Positions 25,966 to 38,528 are shown, numbered from the stretch's first letter. The stretch is DNA of 64,000 nt from Paulownia fortunei (GCA_019321725.1 CM033120.1:11798716-11862715), one strand, 5' to 3'. Made by a program: numbers and translations. The notes: a model not told the origin generated them from the sequence alone.

Positions 25966-27972
25966 GATGATGGTGATGGGGTCAAAATTGATGATTTGGA
26001 AGAGATGTATGAGCAACATGATGAGGGCAACTCATCCCAACATCAAATGTCAGTTTATACCTCATTACCCTCAACAACAAATGAATATGACTCTAATCAT
26101 ACTATACCATTCTTCACAACATGTTACCCAGAAATAGTTGTTGATTCTATTGATATTCCAAATAGAGGAAAATTTTATGACTCTAGTATTGGAGAGCTTG
26201 AAAAGGGTATGGTATTCAAAAAAAAAAAAATCTCCAAGCTTCAGTTGAAGATTACTCTGTACGAGTTGTCAGACGTGAGTATCGGTGGTTGAGAGTACAC
26301 CAAAATTATGAAAAGTGGAATGCAGCCATAGTACATCGACCACATGGTGTAATTGGGGGCTTCGAGCATCATTGAAAGCAAAGCTCGGTTTATGGAAAAT
26401 CACCAAGTGGGGAGGACCTCATACCTGCCTTATGAATTTAGTATATGTGGATCATCGCAACCTATGTAAAAACATGATCGCAAGGTTGCTTACTGGTATA
26501 GTTCAATGTGACCCGGCCTATGAGATTAAGTATGTCCAACAAAATGTGAAAGAGAAGTATCAGTATGAAATTTCATATCATAAGGCCTGGTACGGTTTGA
26601 AACGCGCAAGGGAAATGTTTATGGCACTTGGGAGAGCTCAGTTAGAAAATTGCCTAAGTATTTGGGAGCTCTGCAAAAATGGAATCCAGACACAATTGTG
26701 GAGTGGCATCACATCGACACCGAGTTCGCAGAAAAGAAAATATTGAAATATGTATTCTGGGCATTCAAGCCATGTATCGATGGGTTCCAAATTTGTCGTA
26801 AAGTAATAAGTGTTGATGGAACACATCTTTACACAAAGTACAAACACAAGTTGTTGATTGTTGTGGGGATAGATGCAAATCAACAGGTTTTGCCTCTGGC
26901 TTTTGCAGTTGTTGATGAAGAAACATTTACATCTTGGAGATGGTTTTTGCATATGTTGTCTATGTATGTTGTCCGTGGGGTTGAGGGTGTCTGTTTGATA
27001 TCTGACCGACATAGTGGCCTACTTGGAGCTATTCAATACATACCTGATTTTACGCCACCTCGTGGGGTGCATCGTTTTTGCTTAAGGCATGTGTCATCTA
27101 ACTTCAACAAGCGGTTCAAGAGTATTGCATTAAGGGATTTGTGTTATACAGCTGGTTCACAATTGACAATCAGACAATTTGATAAGGTAATGGAAAAAAT
27201 AAAGGCTCTTAACGATGATGCACATACATACTTGGAGAATATAGATAAATGTCAGTGGACTCTAGCTTATGATGGAGGATGGCGATGTGGCATTCTGACA
27301 ACAAATATGTCAGAATGCATTAATGGAATGTTGAAAGGTGCACAACGGCTCCCAGTCACTGCTATTGTACAGATTACTTTCCATCGTGCTATTAAACATT
27401 TTCTCGATCAACTATCCAAGGGTCGTCGAATGGTGGAGAATAACCAACCATGGCCTGATAATATATTACAAAGGTATGAGAGTTGGCAGAATCTATCTAT
27501 AGAGCATATGGTACACGTGTTTGATTACACAGATCAATCCGCATCTGTCATAACACGTCGATCAGGATCATCCAGGAGTTTTACACACGTCGTGAAACTG
27601 AGGTCAATGGAGTGTTCATGCGGTAATTGGAGTCAATTTGGAATACCTTGCTCGCATGCAATGCATACTTGTCGGCATTTTGGAGTTAATCCAGCAACAC
27701 TCATGAAATCGTACTATAGCACTGCTTCTTATGTAGATACTTACAAAGGGAAGTTTGAGCCTTTGCCAGATGAAGTTTATTGGGATGCGCCCCATTTCGA
27801 GTTGTGGCATAATCCAGCATTGCAGATTCAGAATCGTCGTGGACGGAATACTACTACTCGAATTCCTAACGAGATGGATTGGCCTCAGACACGTGCTAGA
27901 CAACAAGCACGAGCAAGGCAAAGGGTCAATGCAATAGAACGTGGAACAGCTTCGTCTTCCCAGCATAGATGA
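25330..27972 (+). pseudogene. MULE transposase, decayed (2 nonsense, 3 frameshifts)
   Basis: Starts MANRNNIDVLVYFGGQIIQ, a usual MULE N-terminus. A DNA-binding MuDR-type domain follows (GLRASLKAKLGLWKITKWGG and GPHTCLMNL), then a long uninterrupted transposase segment from 26650. That segment has DGTHLYTKYK (first catalytic Asp), LISDRHSG (second Asp), HRFCLRHVSSNF, TTNMSECIN (region of the third acidic residue) and a SWIM zinc finger CSCG...GIPCSHAMHTC at about 27613-27672. Lesions: TGA at 25579-25581; one extra A in the A-run near 26219-26230; loss of one G near 26285; TGA at 26309-26311 where the family has Trp; loss of one G near 26617. A (GAT)n tract at about 25935-25980 encodes an Asp run in the linker. 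The catalytic half could still be translated as a fragment, but a full transposase cannot be made from this copy. Confidence 0.9.
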
Positions 27973-28220
27973 TTTCATTACAGTTAGATTAGTATTTGCT
28001 TTTGTGCGGGAGTAATACTCCTTATTTGTATGAAATAATTTTGTAATGATGTTATATTTAACTGTTGTTAATGATGTATGTACAATTTCATGTTATATGT
28101 TAAAATTTGTGTTTAATTGTTGTTAACCATATGGTTAAATTTCATATTATATGTAAACATTCATATGATGCTATTAAAAAAATTATCCCTGACACATGGT
28201 ATTATTCATTTGTAAACAGG

Positions 28221-30715
28221 ATGGATATTGTTTCTATATATGGTCCACAGGATACGACAGTTTTATCCCGACAGGCTACTCACCATTCAGAGAGTGTATT
28301 TGCTGGTGCGGTTGATAGGACACTTACAGTTAGGCACGCAGGCGCACCATTTTGGAGTCTTCATGGTGGGGAGGGTGCATTGCATCCTCGTGTAGTTCAT
28401 ATGCTGTATGAAATGGGATTCTATGGCGTCTACCGATGTGGACACTTTGATATGGACTTTCATTTGATTACTGCTCTAGTCGAGAGATGGCGACCTGAGA
28501 CTCATACATTTCATTTTTGCATTGGTGAGGTGACTGTCACACTACAAGATGTTGCAGTTATTTGGGGTTTACCAATAGATGGTCAGCCTGTTATTGGAGT
28601 TGATCCGAGGAGATCTACCGAGCAGTGGCAGGATTATTGCCACCATTACTTAGGATTTCGACCCACTTCACAGCAGTTTAGAGGTGAGCGTATATTGTTG
28701 AGTGTCTTGAGGGGTTATCTTGAGGCTAACCCAGTGACAGATGACACTCCCCACGATGAGTTGGAGCGATATGCACGCGGCTGTGCATTGATTCTACTCG
28801 GTAGCATTATGTGTCCTGATTCATCAGGCAATGGAGTGTCGTTGCTATATCTACAGAGTATGGAGCAGATTAAGGATGTTGTTTATTTTAGTTGGGGCAG
28901 TGCAGTACTGTCTTTCATGTATCGTGAGTTGTGCACTGCATCGGATAAAGACAAGAATGTTATTGGTGGTGCGATGGTGCTTCTACAGGTAAACTTTATA
29001 TAAGTGTTGTTACTTTCTTATGTTATTATATCAATATGTTTGCCTTGTACTATAGATTAATATATATTTTTGCAGATATGGGCATGGTCTCGCATTACCA
29101 CGTTGGTGCCAAGACGATTACGTTCATGAGTAAATATGGGCCCACTCATCGGCGCTAATGATCATGAGCTTCCACTTCCTCAATATGGTGCAAGGTATAA
29201 ACCCATTTATTAACGCTAATGATAATGAGCTTATACTTCTACTATTATTTTGTGATTATTGTTTCATGATTATTATTTCATGATTGTTTTTATATACATA
29301 TAGGTGGATGAAGTATTACAGCTTCACGCGTACAGCGAGTCATTCAGTCAGGATTATTAGGGATATACTAGATAGGATGACTGATAGAGAGGTGAGTAGA
29401 ATTTAAGACACTTGTTTAAATTTGATTTGATTTTTCTTTTCATATATGTACAAATAATTCAAATTTATGTATTTTATAATTGTAGTTTATATGGGAGCCA
29501 TATGATATGAGTTCACCGGATATTATGGTGTTGGGTCCAAGGTGTAATACGCCACTATGGAGATCTCGTTGTTCATTGATCAACTACGCTATCGTGGAGT
29601 TCCATCACCCAGAGCGGGTCATGCGCCAGTTTGGCATGCGCCAGTACATTCCACCAGATATACCAGCGTATGAGTATACTTTACATGATGTAGACCGCAG
29701 GAGACGCAGTGGAGAAGATTGGGTTCGATATCACCGGGAGTATGTGTCGCAGTGGGCAAATAGACATCAGTTTATTATCGTTAACCCTCCCATTACTGAG
29801 TCCGATAGTACTGAGTCTCGCTATATGGATTGGTACGATGGCATTACACGCCGTCTGATATCACCATCCCATTTGCCTATGGAGGAGGGGTACCAGCCTT
29901 CACACATATCAGATTTGGAAGCTATGGTAAGATATTCATTAATAAAAATTTTATAATGTGTATGCATCATATTTATGATATTCTTTAATATTATTCCTTT
30001 TTTACATGTATTTTAGAGTATGGCGGTCGAGAGGATTAGACTCAGTGCTGATGGCGCGAACGAGCAAGATATAGCTTCACTTATGCAGTTGAGGAGTGAA
30101 GCTATACACGTCACTGATGATCTCAGACGCCTACTTCATAGACAACAAGATGCTGTAAATATACCAGTGCCACCACCACAAGACACAGCCAGGAGGACGA
30201 GGAGGCGTACTAGAATAGTAGATGATGCGGGTCCCTCTACCTCGACACGGGGTGCATTTACTAGCCATGCTTCTACATCTTACGACATTTCTCATCCACT
30301 TATGTCTAGTGTAGCAGATGAGGCAGGTCCATCCACCTCAACACATCGTGTATCACACGGTTTGGATAGCACCGCCGACTATTATGTGCCTCAACAGGTA
30401 CAACCGGATGACTCATTCACTCCGTATTGGGGTATGTCACCATCTACGATGTCATTTTCTACACTACTCAGTTTAGATTTAGATATAGTGCAAACACCGT
30501 TTGTTCAGCAGTATATAGGATACGATTCTGGACGTGGAGATTTTACTGTCTCGCCTATTGCATTTCCACATCTAGACAGCGACTATCATGATCGTGGAGA
30601 GTCGACCTCCATAACTTCATCAGACCAATCACATGATATTGCTGCTGCTCAGGGTGGACGTCGAGGTAGACGCCAACGCCAACGACGTACGTGTGGCACT
30701 GGTGGTCATTTTTAG
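28221..30715 (+). pseudogene. Plant mobile domain (PMD, MAIN-like) gene inside the MULE; one nonsense codon
   Basis: Five exons join in frame: 28221-28988, 29076-29194, 29304-29391, 29486-29926 and 30017-30715, 704 codons plus stop, all GT-AG. The PMD signature is clear: HLITALVERWRPETHTFHF followed by GEVTVTLQDVAVIWGLPIDG, then WQDYCHHYLG and LERYARGCALILLGSIM. The C-terminal half is Ser/Thr-rich with a repeated AGPSTST motif and ends in an Arg-rich tail (GGRRGRRQRQRR). The only lesion is TGA at 29127-29129 in exon 2, where CGA would be expected. PMD proteins include Arabidopsis MAIN and MAIL1, which act in silencing and meristem maintenance; many more PMDs are transposon-borne. It follows the transposase by ~250 bases, same strand. 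Start chosen at 28221; the frame is open upstream to 28107 but without family similarity. Confidence 0.85.
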
Positions 30716-31050
30716 TATTTTTTGTATTCTTGTATTTTTCAAAACTTTTAAATTCAATACTGTAATTATTATTCAAAAAAATTATTTGTCTGATTTATGA
30801 AACAAAAATAGTATTGTTATTATTTTTATTAAAATATTTACATACATATACTAAAGTAAAAAAAAAAATAAACAACATAACTTTATGTTATTTATTATTA
30901 TAATAAAAAATATTTACTTAAATACATGTATATATATATATATATATATTTATCTAAAATATATGTATAAAATATCAATCATCCTTAATTACATCTCACT
31001 CCTTATTTCTCCACTCCCACAAATTTATATATTAATTATATATAAAGTAA

Positions 31051-31096
<46 letters not shown>

Positions 31097-31139
31097 TATA
31101 TATATATTTAAAAAAATATAGATATAAAAAATATATTAA
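30716..31139. other. AT-rich spacer with (AT)n runs inside the MULE
   Basis: Between the PMD stop codon and the right TIR. Contains two (TA)n microsatellites at about 30927-30948 and 31052-31107 and no coding signal. A 3' UTR for the PMD gene is expected in the first 100-200 bases. Confidence 0.7.
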
Positions 31140-31412
31140 AATTTGAAGGCGCAATAGTAACTTGTGCCTTCAAACTGAAAGCGCAATCTAGCGTTGCGCT
31201 TTCAAAAGACGCAACTTACTATTGCGCCTTTAATCAGTAAAAAAAAAAATAATAAATTTTGAAAGCGCAGACGAGAGTTGTGCTTTCAAATTAAAATCGC
31301 AACCCCCACTTGCGCTTTCACCTATATTTTTAACGCCTCGCCCTTCCACGGTATTTTATCAATTTTAACATAAATTTACTATTATATATTAAATGACTCC
31401 ATATTGGCTTCA
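31140..31412 (-). repeat. Right terminal inverted repeat of the MULE with hairpin array
   Basis: Holds five consecutive short imperfect palindromes built on GAAAGCGCAA...TTGCGCTTTC or GAAGGCGCAA...TGCGCCTTC, at about 31143-31174, 31179-31204, 31207-31231, 31259-31289 and 31293-31321. Then come the blocks shared with the left TIR in reverse complement: CGCCTCGCCCTTCCACGGTATT, TAAATTTACTAT and CCATATTGG. Confidence 0.75.
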
Positions 31413-34400
31413 TGACACATATTCATGCAAGGGACACACATTAGAAAAATAATATTAATGATAAAATATGAATTCGTAATATTAAATTTATCATTAATGG
31501 CATAATTTTATTTTGTCATAATAATAATTTCACAAGTTTAATAGTGATAACAATTGTCTAAATTACCAATGTTGATTATTAGTACCACATATACAATGAC
31601 AATTCAATAACAACACAAGTAACACAAGTATTGTCATACATCAATGCTGCAATTTTTATTATAACTATACATGTATAATTAACTTTTAAATTTATTATTA
31701 TAATAAAATAAAAAATCCTTATTACGTCAATTTTTGATACCTTCACTTGACTTTTTGTCACTAATATACTTTTTTTTCTTGCAGTGACACACAAAAACAT
31801 ATTTTCTCTGTCCCTGTTTTTGCATCCATTTAATTTGATTTTGCACTGCATTTTAGATGAGGGTTGAAATTATAGCACTATGTTTGGATTCATTTCCTTT
31901 ATCATTGTAAATATTTTTTCAAAATGTTTTCAAAAGATTCTTTAGGGTATGTGTGAAAGTATAACTATTTTTTGAATAAGTTACAAAGTTTGATCAATTA
32001 AGTTGATGGGTTAATTTAATATTTTATTTTAAGAAAACTTTGATTTACTTATTTTCAAATATAAAATAATTTTTTTTCTTCTAAAAATGGGGTGCAGACT
32101 TTTGAAAATTGGTGTACATGCTTTAAAACAGAGTTGAAATTAGGGTGTAGGGTTTGAGAATGGGGTTGCTTTTGAAAAATATTTTCAGAAAATATTTCCT
32201 AAAAATTATATATTTACATTTTTATCCTTAAAAGTAGTAGTTGAGAATTAGTATTGTCATATCATTACTTTAAGTGAAATATATTTTTTAAAACAATAAA
32301 AAAATAAAAAATTATTTTAAAATGTTCCCCCCCAAAAAAAAATTGAATTATAAATTTCGGAGAAATGGAGTACATGTGTACTTGTTTCTTTTTTTTGCAT
32401 GATAATATTGAAATAATTTTTAATAAGTGATAAATTCAAAATGTAAGGTATCTTGATTGCCATAGCAAACCACGTTGAGATTATATCAAGTGGCACAAAA
32501 TTTATTTCTGTGAAATATTTTTAATAATTATTAAATGTAAATGAAGGGTCCATTTATTTAAATACATGGAGACAAAAGCAGCTCCGATCCTTAGTAACCG
32601 ATTCATGTGGATGATACGATGGATCCCACACACGTTGTATAATATTTGTCTGATTTAATGAAAGGGAGATGAACTGTGGGGCTGTGGCTGCACTGCATTA
32701 ACGGTTCGTGGGCTATCCCACTTCCCGGCCCGGCTGATTTTCGGGGACTGATAGAGAATCAGATAACGTATCACTACTGAAACTGACCATCATAAATGGA
32801 GGTAAGGACAATTGAGGCAATTTGAGTCGAGATTTATACAGCGTTTGGTGTGCAAGATGAGTACAACATTCTCACGCGCTTAGTGAGCCAGCTCGACTCG
32901 AGCTTAAGTTTTTAAAGCCGAGCTATCGAGCTCGAACTTAAATACTAGCAAGAGCCAGCCTTCTTTATTTTTTTATATTTAATTAAACTTATTTTGCTAT
33001 TATTAAATTAGAGGTAGTGATAGGTAAAATTATCATTCTTCATATTATATTTAGAATAACGAATTTTTTTAATAATTGTGTAATTATGACCATTTTATGT
33101 AGCAATAATTCTGTATTATAATAAAAATTGTTATAATTTAAATTATAATTTTATTTTATATAATAATATTATAATTATAACAACAACAAGATAGAATAAC
33201 TCAAATACCACAGTTAATTTCTGCAAGTGAGATCAAACTCTAATTCGAATTGGCTTGGTTGTACATGAGCTAAATGAACGAATTTGGGTAGGGACGACAA
33301 TATGTTGAATTTCTTGATTTGTTACTTTTAAATCCGCACGCCCCAAGCTTGTCATGTTTAATTTTTATTTATTTTTTAATTTATTGTACATATTTATGTG
33401 ATATTATTTTAAATATATATATTTTTAAATAGTGCTATTATTTTTTAAATAAAAAATAAAAAATAAAAATTGTGTCTAATTGATATAATGGGTTCAATCC
33501 ATAGGATCCGCATTCGAGGTATTAAAAATCTTGGCGAGAGACTTGAGTTTAAGTAAATTCGTCCTAAAGTCACCTAGTCGCCATATTTAAACTTGAGCTT
33601 GATCATTTCTTAGTTTGGGCCAAATTTTTCAAGACTGATGAGTTCAATTTTAAATTGAATTTTTTTTAAATGAGTTCGACTCGAACTTGACATGTAATCT
33701 TATAATTAGACATGTGATTTAAATAATAATTTTGCGACATTGTATTACACTCTTATTTCAATTGATTAGACAATTGTTGGATAAAGTAAAAAATTTAAAT
33801 GTTTTTAGCTGTCACTTAATTTTGTCAATAAAATTTACAATAGAAAATTTTATTCAATTAAACAGTTAAATAAATAAGGAGGATGGGTTAAATTTCCATA
33901 CGTTTCATAACCAAAAATTTTCATTTCAATTAAATGGAAACTTAAATACATGGTAGTTTTGAAATTCTTTAATTTCGTACAAAACTCTTTTTCTTTTCCT
34001 TAATTTTCCTATGAACCCCTCTCCAATTTCTTATGACACTTTTTTTCTTTCTTAATTTTCCAAAGAAACTTTTTTTTCCCCTATGATCTTAAACGTATGA
34101 TTCTTGGTGTTAGAGACTTTTATAAATGATTGTAGGTAATATCTCTATAATTTAGTTGCATTATATGTGTTAAAAGCTCACATACATATGGACATATACA
34201 TACATATGCACATAGTACTGTCGTACACTTCCTCAATTCAAGTTTGAGAAAGAAGATCATACATCATTTGCTAAAACCCTGGTAAAATTTTAGGCCTTGT
34301 ATGTTTTTCTTTTCATGGAAATTTTATCGTAAATGTATAAATTATATTTGTTCACCCAATCTAATAAGAAATATCTCATTTTATCTTCTCAATTAAAAAT

Positions 34401-36400
34401 ACATTACAATCATATATTCTTAATTTTCAACTTACTACTTTTAAATAATATCATTGCAATGGACCCACTATCTATAAAATATCATAATAAATTATCATAT
34501 TCAAATTAAATATTTAAAATGAATATACCACTGTCAATTTCATCTAATTAATATCATTATTATATCCAAACTAAATATTATTATTTTCAAATAACACATT
34601 TAGTGGAATCCACCACTTACATATTATTCTAAAAGATAATCATTTTATCATATTTTTTTCAAGAAAAACATCAAGAAGACATAATAAATCAAACATATTC
34701 TCATTTTACACAATTTTTTTATCAGAATTCATATAACCAAACATATTTTCATTTTTCACATGAATTTCAAGCGGCTACGATATTATAAGTTTCTTCCTCT
34801 TGACCGAATCTATAACCTTTATTAGCAGATACATTTTCTGTGATTTTTCTTATCAAACTAGAAGTTACCAAGGAACTATGCATAACACTGAATAGGGAGC
34901 TGTTGAATACACCAACTATACTTAACGAGTGAAATGAGTGCATAAGCTCAACCTGAAATACATGAAGTTGAAAGTACCAGAATTTTTTTAAAAATTCATC
35001 TTAACAAAATGGAAATAAGAAATTCCATTGAGATGAAAATCATATAAGGCCGTGTCACAGCAAATATAATAATTTGTGTATTTCAAGAAATATAATATTG
35101 TATTAAGCAGTTTTACTTCTTTATTTTACTACATTTCAAGACTAGTAAATAATAAGTAAAGAACTTTTTTACACTAGCGTATTTGATTATAGAGATTATG
35201 TTTCAGTGGAGGGGGAGCGCAGCGCAATATATTGTGCTTCCTAAATGCTTTTTCTGCCACATGACCAAAACAATATCCATTTCATCCGAAATATGAAAAT
35301 GGAAATTGGAAACTGATTTTAGAAAAACCAAAATCAATTTACCAATTTTTATCAAACATTTACTTTTAGATATATATTTTGATCAAAATGCACGAAACCA
35401 AGAAGAAATTGCATCGAGTTGGCGGGGCTTTTGTCTTCTTTCAGTGTAATTTCTGTCATAGTTTATTCATAGTGATTTTTTTTTCAAAATAAAATAAAAT
35501 TAAGGAATAAACGATAGTTAAAAATAATATATGGATGAATAAGATATACATTAGCAGTCGTATAAATAAAACACGAATATAAAAAAGTTTAAAGAGTCAA
35601 AATAAGGATTTTTTTTAGAATATGATTCAGTAAAATTAAATAACTAAATCAAAATAAAAGTATAAACTTAGTTTTTTCATGTGATCATTTTAATTTGGTG
35701 TTTTGGATGGGTGCCTTATCCGAAAATCTTTCTTAGTGAAAAAAGTATAAAGAACAGAAAGGAGACAACTTTGGAATGTCTATTCATGTAATAATCTTTC
35801 GAGTTGTTAATCTGAAGCTTAATGAAAATGGCTATATTAATATTTGGTGATGGCCTTTGATCTATAAATTTTGATGCTTAGGCATCAAGAAATTTAAATT
35901 GAATATCTTAAATATCCATTTTTTATTAAAAAAATACCTACAAAATAAGGGATTAGAGGGAATTGGGGGTTGACGAACGAAAAACTCTTCTTGCTTTAAT
36001 CCATAAAAAATTTTGAAAAAAATAATATAAAAATATACGTCAAAAATCTTAAAGTCTTTACGCAGCATGCAATAATAAAATAATAGAATAAGAGAGAAAG
36101 TTAGCTGTTAATTAAGAAGTGTATTCAAATTAGGATTCCCTTACTTTATTTAATCAATAAATAGAATTATTCTAGAATTCTAAAAAGATGATCAAAGTTT
36201 TGATCAACAACTCTTCCAGAAAAGAGCTTATCAAGTCAACCTGTTTAAGCCAGCTAGAGTCAGCTCATTCGAACCTAACTTGCTCATTCAGTTCAGGTTA
36301 ATTCAATTAACCAGACTAAGCATGTCCAAAAGCCACTCAGCTAGGTAACTCAGTTCGGCTCTGACTGTTCAAAGATTCAGCGATCAGACCCAATTATAAT
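31413..36400. other. AT-rich gene-free stretch with degenerate repeats
   Basis: No coding region is recognisable. It contains a dispersed repeat copy at 34290-34770, a locally GC-richer patch at 32575-32830 without an ORF, and at 32870-33700 degenerate GAGCTCGA/TCGACTCGAGC-type repeat words. A segment at 31505-31560 resembles 16262-16318 (ATAATAATTTCA-AAGTTTAAT... motif). Confidence 0.5.
34290..34770 (-). repeat. Dispersed MITE-like repeat, copy c (inverted)
   Basis: In reverse complement this reproduces the block order of the copy at 21815-22270: ATTCATGTGAAAAATGAAAA, TATGATAAAATGATTAT, ATGTAAGTGGTGGATTCC, ATTCATTTTAAATATTTAAT, TTGCAATGATATTATTT and GAGAAGATAAAATGAGATA. No coding capacity. 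Confidence 0.6.
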
Positions 36401-36479
36401 ACGCTGACCCAAATCCCTTAAACCCAATTAACTAAATCAGATTTAGGGGACATCAAATTTGATCTTAGTTTTTTACACT

Positions 36480-38528
36480 TCTCGATTTGGTATGCATTTT
36501 TTTTTTGGTCTAAATGCAAGAGCAAACTCACTAGAAACCCCTAATTTTTAACTATGAAATTCAAAAACAAAATCATATTAAAAAATTAAATATTTTCTGC
36601 TAATATGTCTTGATTGCATTTCAGTGTAGATATGTCCCCAAAAAGTAAAACAAACATCATGAAAATCTGTAAAGTAGTTCTAATCCTACCCATCAAAAAT
36701 GAGAATGGACTAAGTAAAAATTTGGGCTCTCCCATTAGGCCAAAATGAAAATGTTATCAAGAAAAAAGAGATTATGCCATTATGTTTGCCCAATTGAACA
36801 ATCCCAATTAAAAGACCCAAAATCACTTCTTTTGCAATAACTATTCTCAAGTTCTCAACAATGTGCTGCTGCTATAACTTAAATTGTGAAGCGAAAGAAA
36901 AGGAAGAAAGAATTTAAAATTTAAAAAAAACTATGAGAAAGAGTGGAAAAATGCGTAGCTAAGAATATTGATTTTTTCACAAAGAATACGACTTAGATCA
37001 GTGATAATTGCAGCCAACCAACTCTTCCAGGATCACCAAACATAAACTTCAATTAACTAAATACTCGTGTACATATTTTATTATTTCCACCACTCTTACA
37101 GTTACTTGCTAAAAGGAAATTAAGTCGTCCGATCATTTGATTTGTGTATAAAATTAAATGAAAAAAAATCACTCATATCTTATGATGCTTAATTTTGAGG
37201 ATATGATTTTGATTTGATTTGATTTGATATTTCATAATGTCAACCGAATCTTATTCGAGTTCTAACCATAAAAAGCCCTCTCATGTTTATGCAAGGAACT
37301 TCCATTTGAAAACTGTATTCAAATTATGTTCCAATACAGCCTTAATCAATCGAATCAATTGGAAAAGTTTTCAGACAAGTAGATTACGCAATTATGGTTG
37401 CCACGTTGAACAACTACCTAGTACCTACAATCCAGGAAACTCCATCAACTAAGGATAGCTCAATGAATCACAATTGGTATAAATTATCTCCATCCACAGC
37501 TCTATTTTAACACAGTTTTTATATTAAAATGGTGTAATTTTGCATGTTATTCCATGTTATTCCATTTATAATAATTATTTTATTTTATTAAATATCTATT
37601 TATAATTTTGTTAATATATTAATACAATTACATATTTAATTTATATTTTATATTCAGTTAATTAAAATAATGTATTTTATTAATATAATATAATTGATAG
37701 TAAATTAAATAATATACATAAACAAATCAAATAATTAATAATAAGAATTAATTTTGCTGAAAATATAAAAAGCAATAGTTTTATTTATATATTTTATAAT
37801 TTTGTTTATGTATTTATTATTTTATATGTACATATAAAATACAAAAAGAAATATTTTTGTTAAAAAATATAAAATCAGGATAAAATATAAATTTTCAAAA
37901 TATTTTTAAACATAATAAATAAATATAAAATTTATTAAACAAAAAACAAAAAGCCAAAAAAAAAAAGGAAAAACTGATAGAGGAGCTATAGTGCTGTGCT
38001 AGAAATGATGCAAGGAATAGCACAGCCTTGGGATTGGCTTTTTCTTCGTTTTTAGCCCCCAACCCTGCATTTGGTGTAGGGTTGGTTTGTACTAATGCAT
38101 ACCCAATATATATTGATGATACTATTTTATACAGTTAACGTATATTTATGTACTGTAATACAAGATGGAAAGATGGAATGCTATCTGCAATAAAGATTCA
38201 TAGTGAAACAAAAATCCCAAAACCACTTCATGTGAAATAAACTACACAGTGTACTTTTGGTATAACTATACATGAATTTTTTCTCAATTTCATGTGCTTA
38301 ATTCCGTATTTGACGCCCTAAATAATTCTTGAGAGGAAAAAGAGAAAAAGAAAAAAAAACACGTTCTGAGAAAGATTGGAAGAAATGCCGAGCTAAGAGA
38401 GTTGACTATACATTAAGAATGCGACTTAGTAAATACTCGTGGGAACTATTTTATAGTTGCCAGTTGCCACTCTCACCTATGTAAATGGGCACATCCTGGT
38501 GCACTTTTAGTCGTTTTGGCCTGGAAAT
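36480..38528 (+). promoter_or_regulatory. Duplicated 5' flank of CYP72A copy 1
   Basis: Contains sequence modules also found upstream of the other two copies. M1: GGTCTAAATGCAAGAGCA to CTTGATTGCATTTCA, ~36510-36625. M2: CCAACTCTTCCAGGATCA to AAATACTCGTGTACATA, ~37018-37075. M3: GATTTGATTTGAT to TGCAAGGAACTTCCATTTG, ~37205-37310. M4: GCCACGTTGAACAACTACCT, ~37400. M5: TTGACTATACAT to GTTTTGGCCTGGAAA, ~38400-38527. Promoter function is inferred only from position. Confidence 0.5.

Larger units (their letters stand above)
24378..31412 (+). mobile_element. Mutator-like element (MULE) carrying transposase and PMD genes
   Basis: The two ends are diverged inverted repeats. The left end (from ~24378) and the reverse complement of the right end (from ~31412) share ATAGTAAATTTA, AATACCGTGG, GGCG-rich DNA, a TGTTAAAAA/CGTTAAAAA block and GTGAAAGCGC in the same order. 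They enclose a MULE transposase gene (25330-27972) and a PMD gene (28221-30715), both read left to right. At ~7 kb with long TIRs it fits an autonomous-type MULE. Between the left TIR and the transposase a small possible 5' UTR exon lies at about 24922-24977 (acceptor ttttgttcag, donor ttacag|gtatca). The 9-bp target duplication could not be identified, so the ends may be off by tens of bases. Confidence 0.8.

Noticed and set aside
30885..31121. Ile/Tyr-rich open frame
   Set aside because: Produced by (TA)n microsatellites between the PMD gene and the right TIR.
37237..37452. 71-residue open frame upstream of CYP72A copy 1
   Set aside because: It overlaps duplicated flank modules; the corresponding frame is not conserved in the copy 2 flank.
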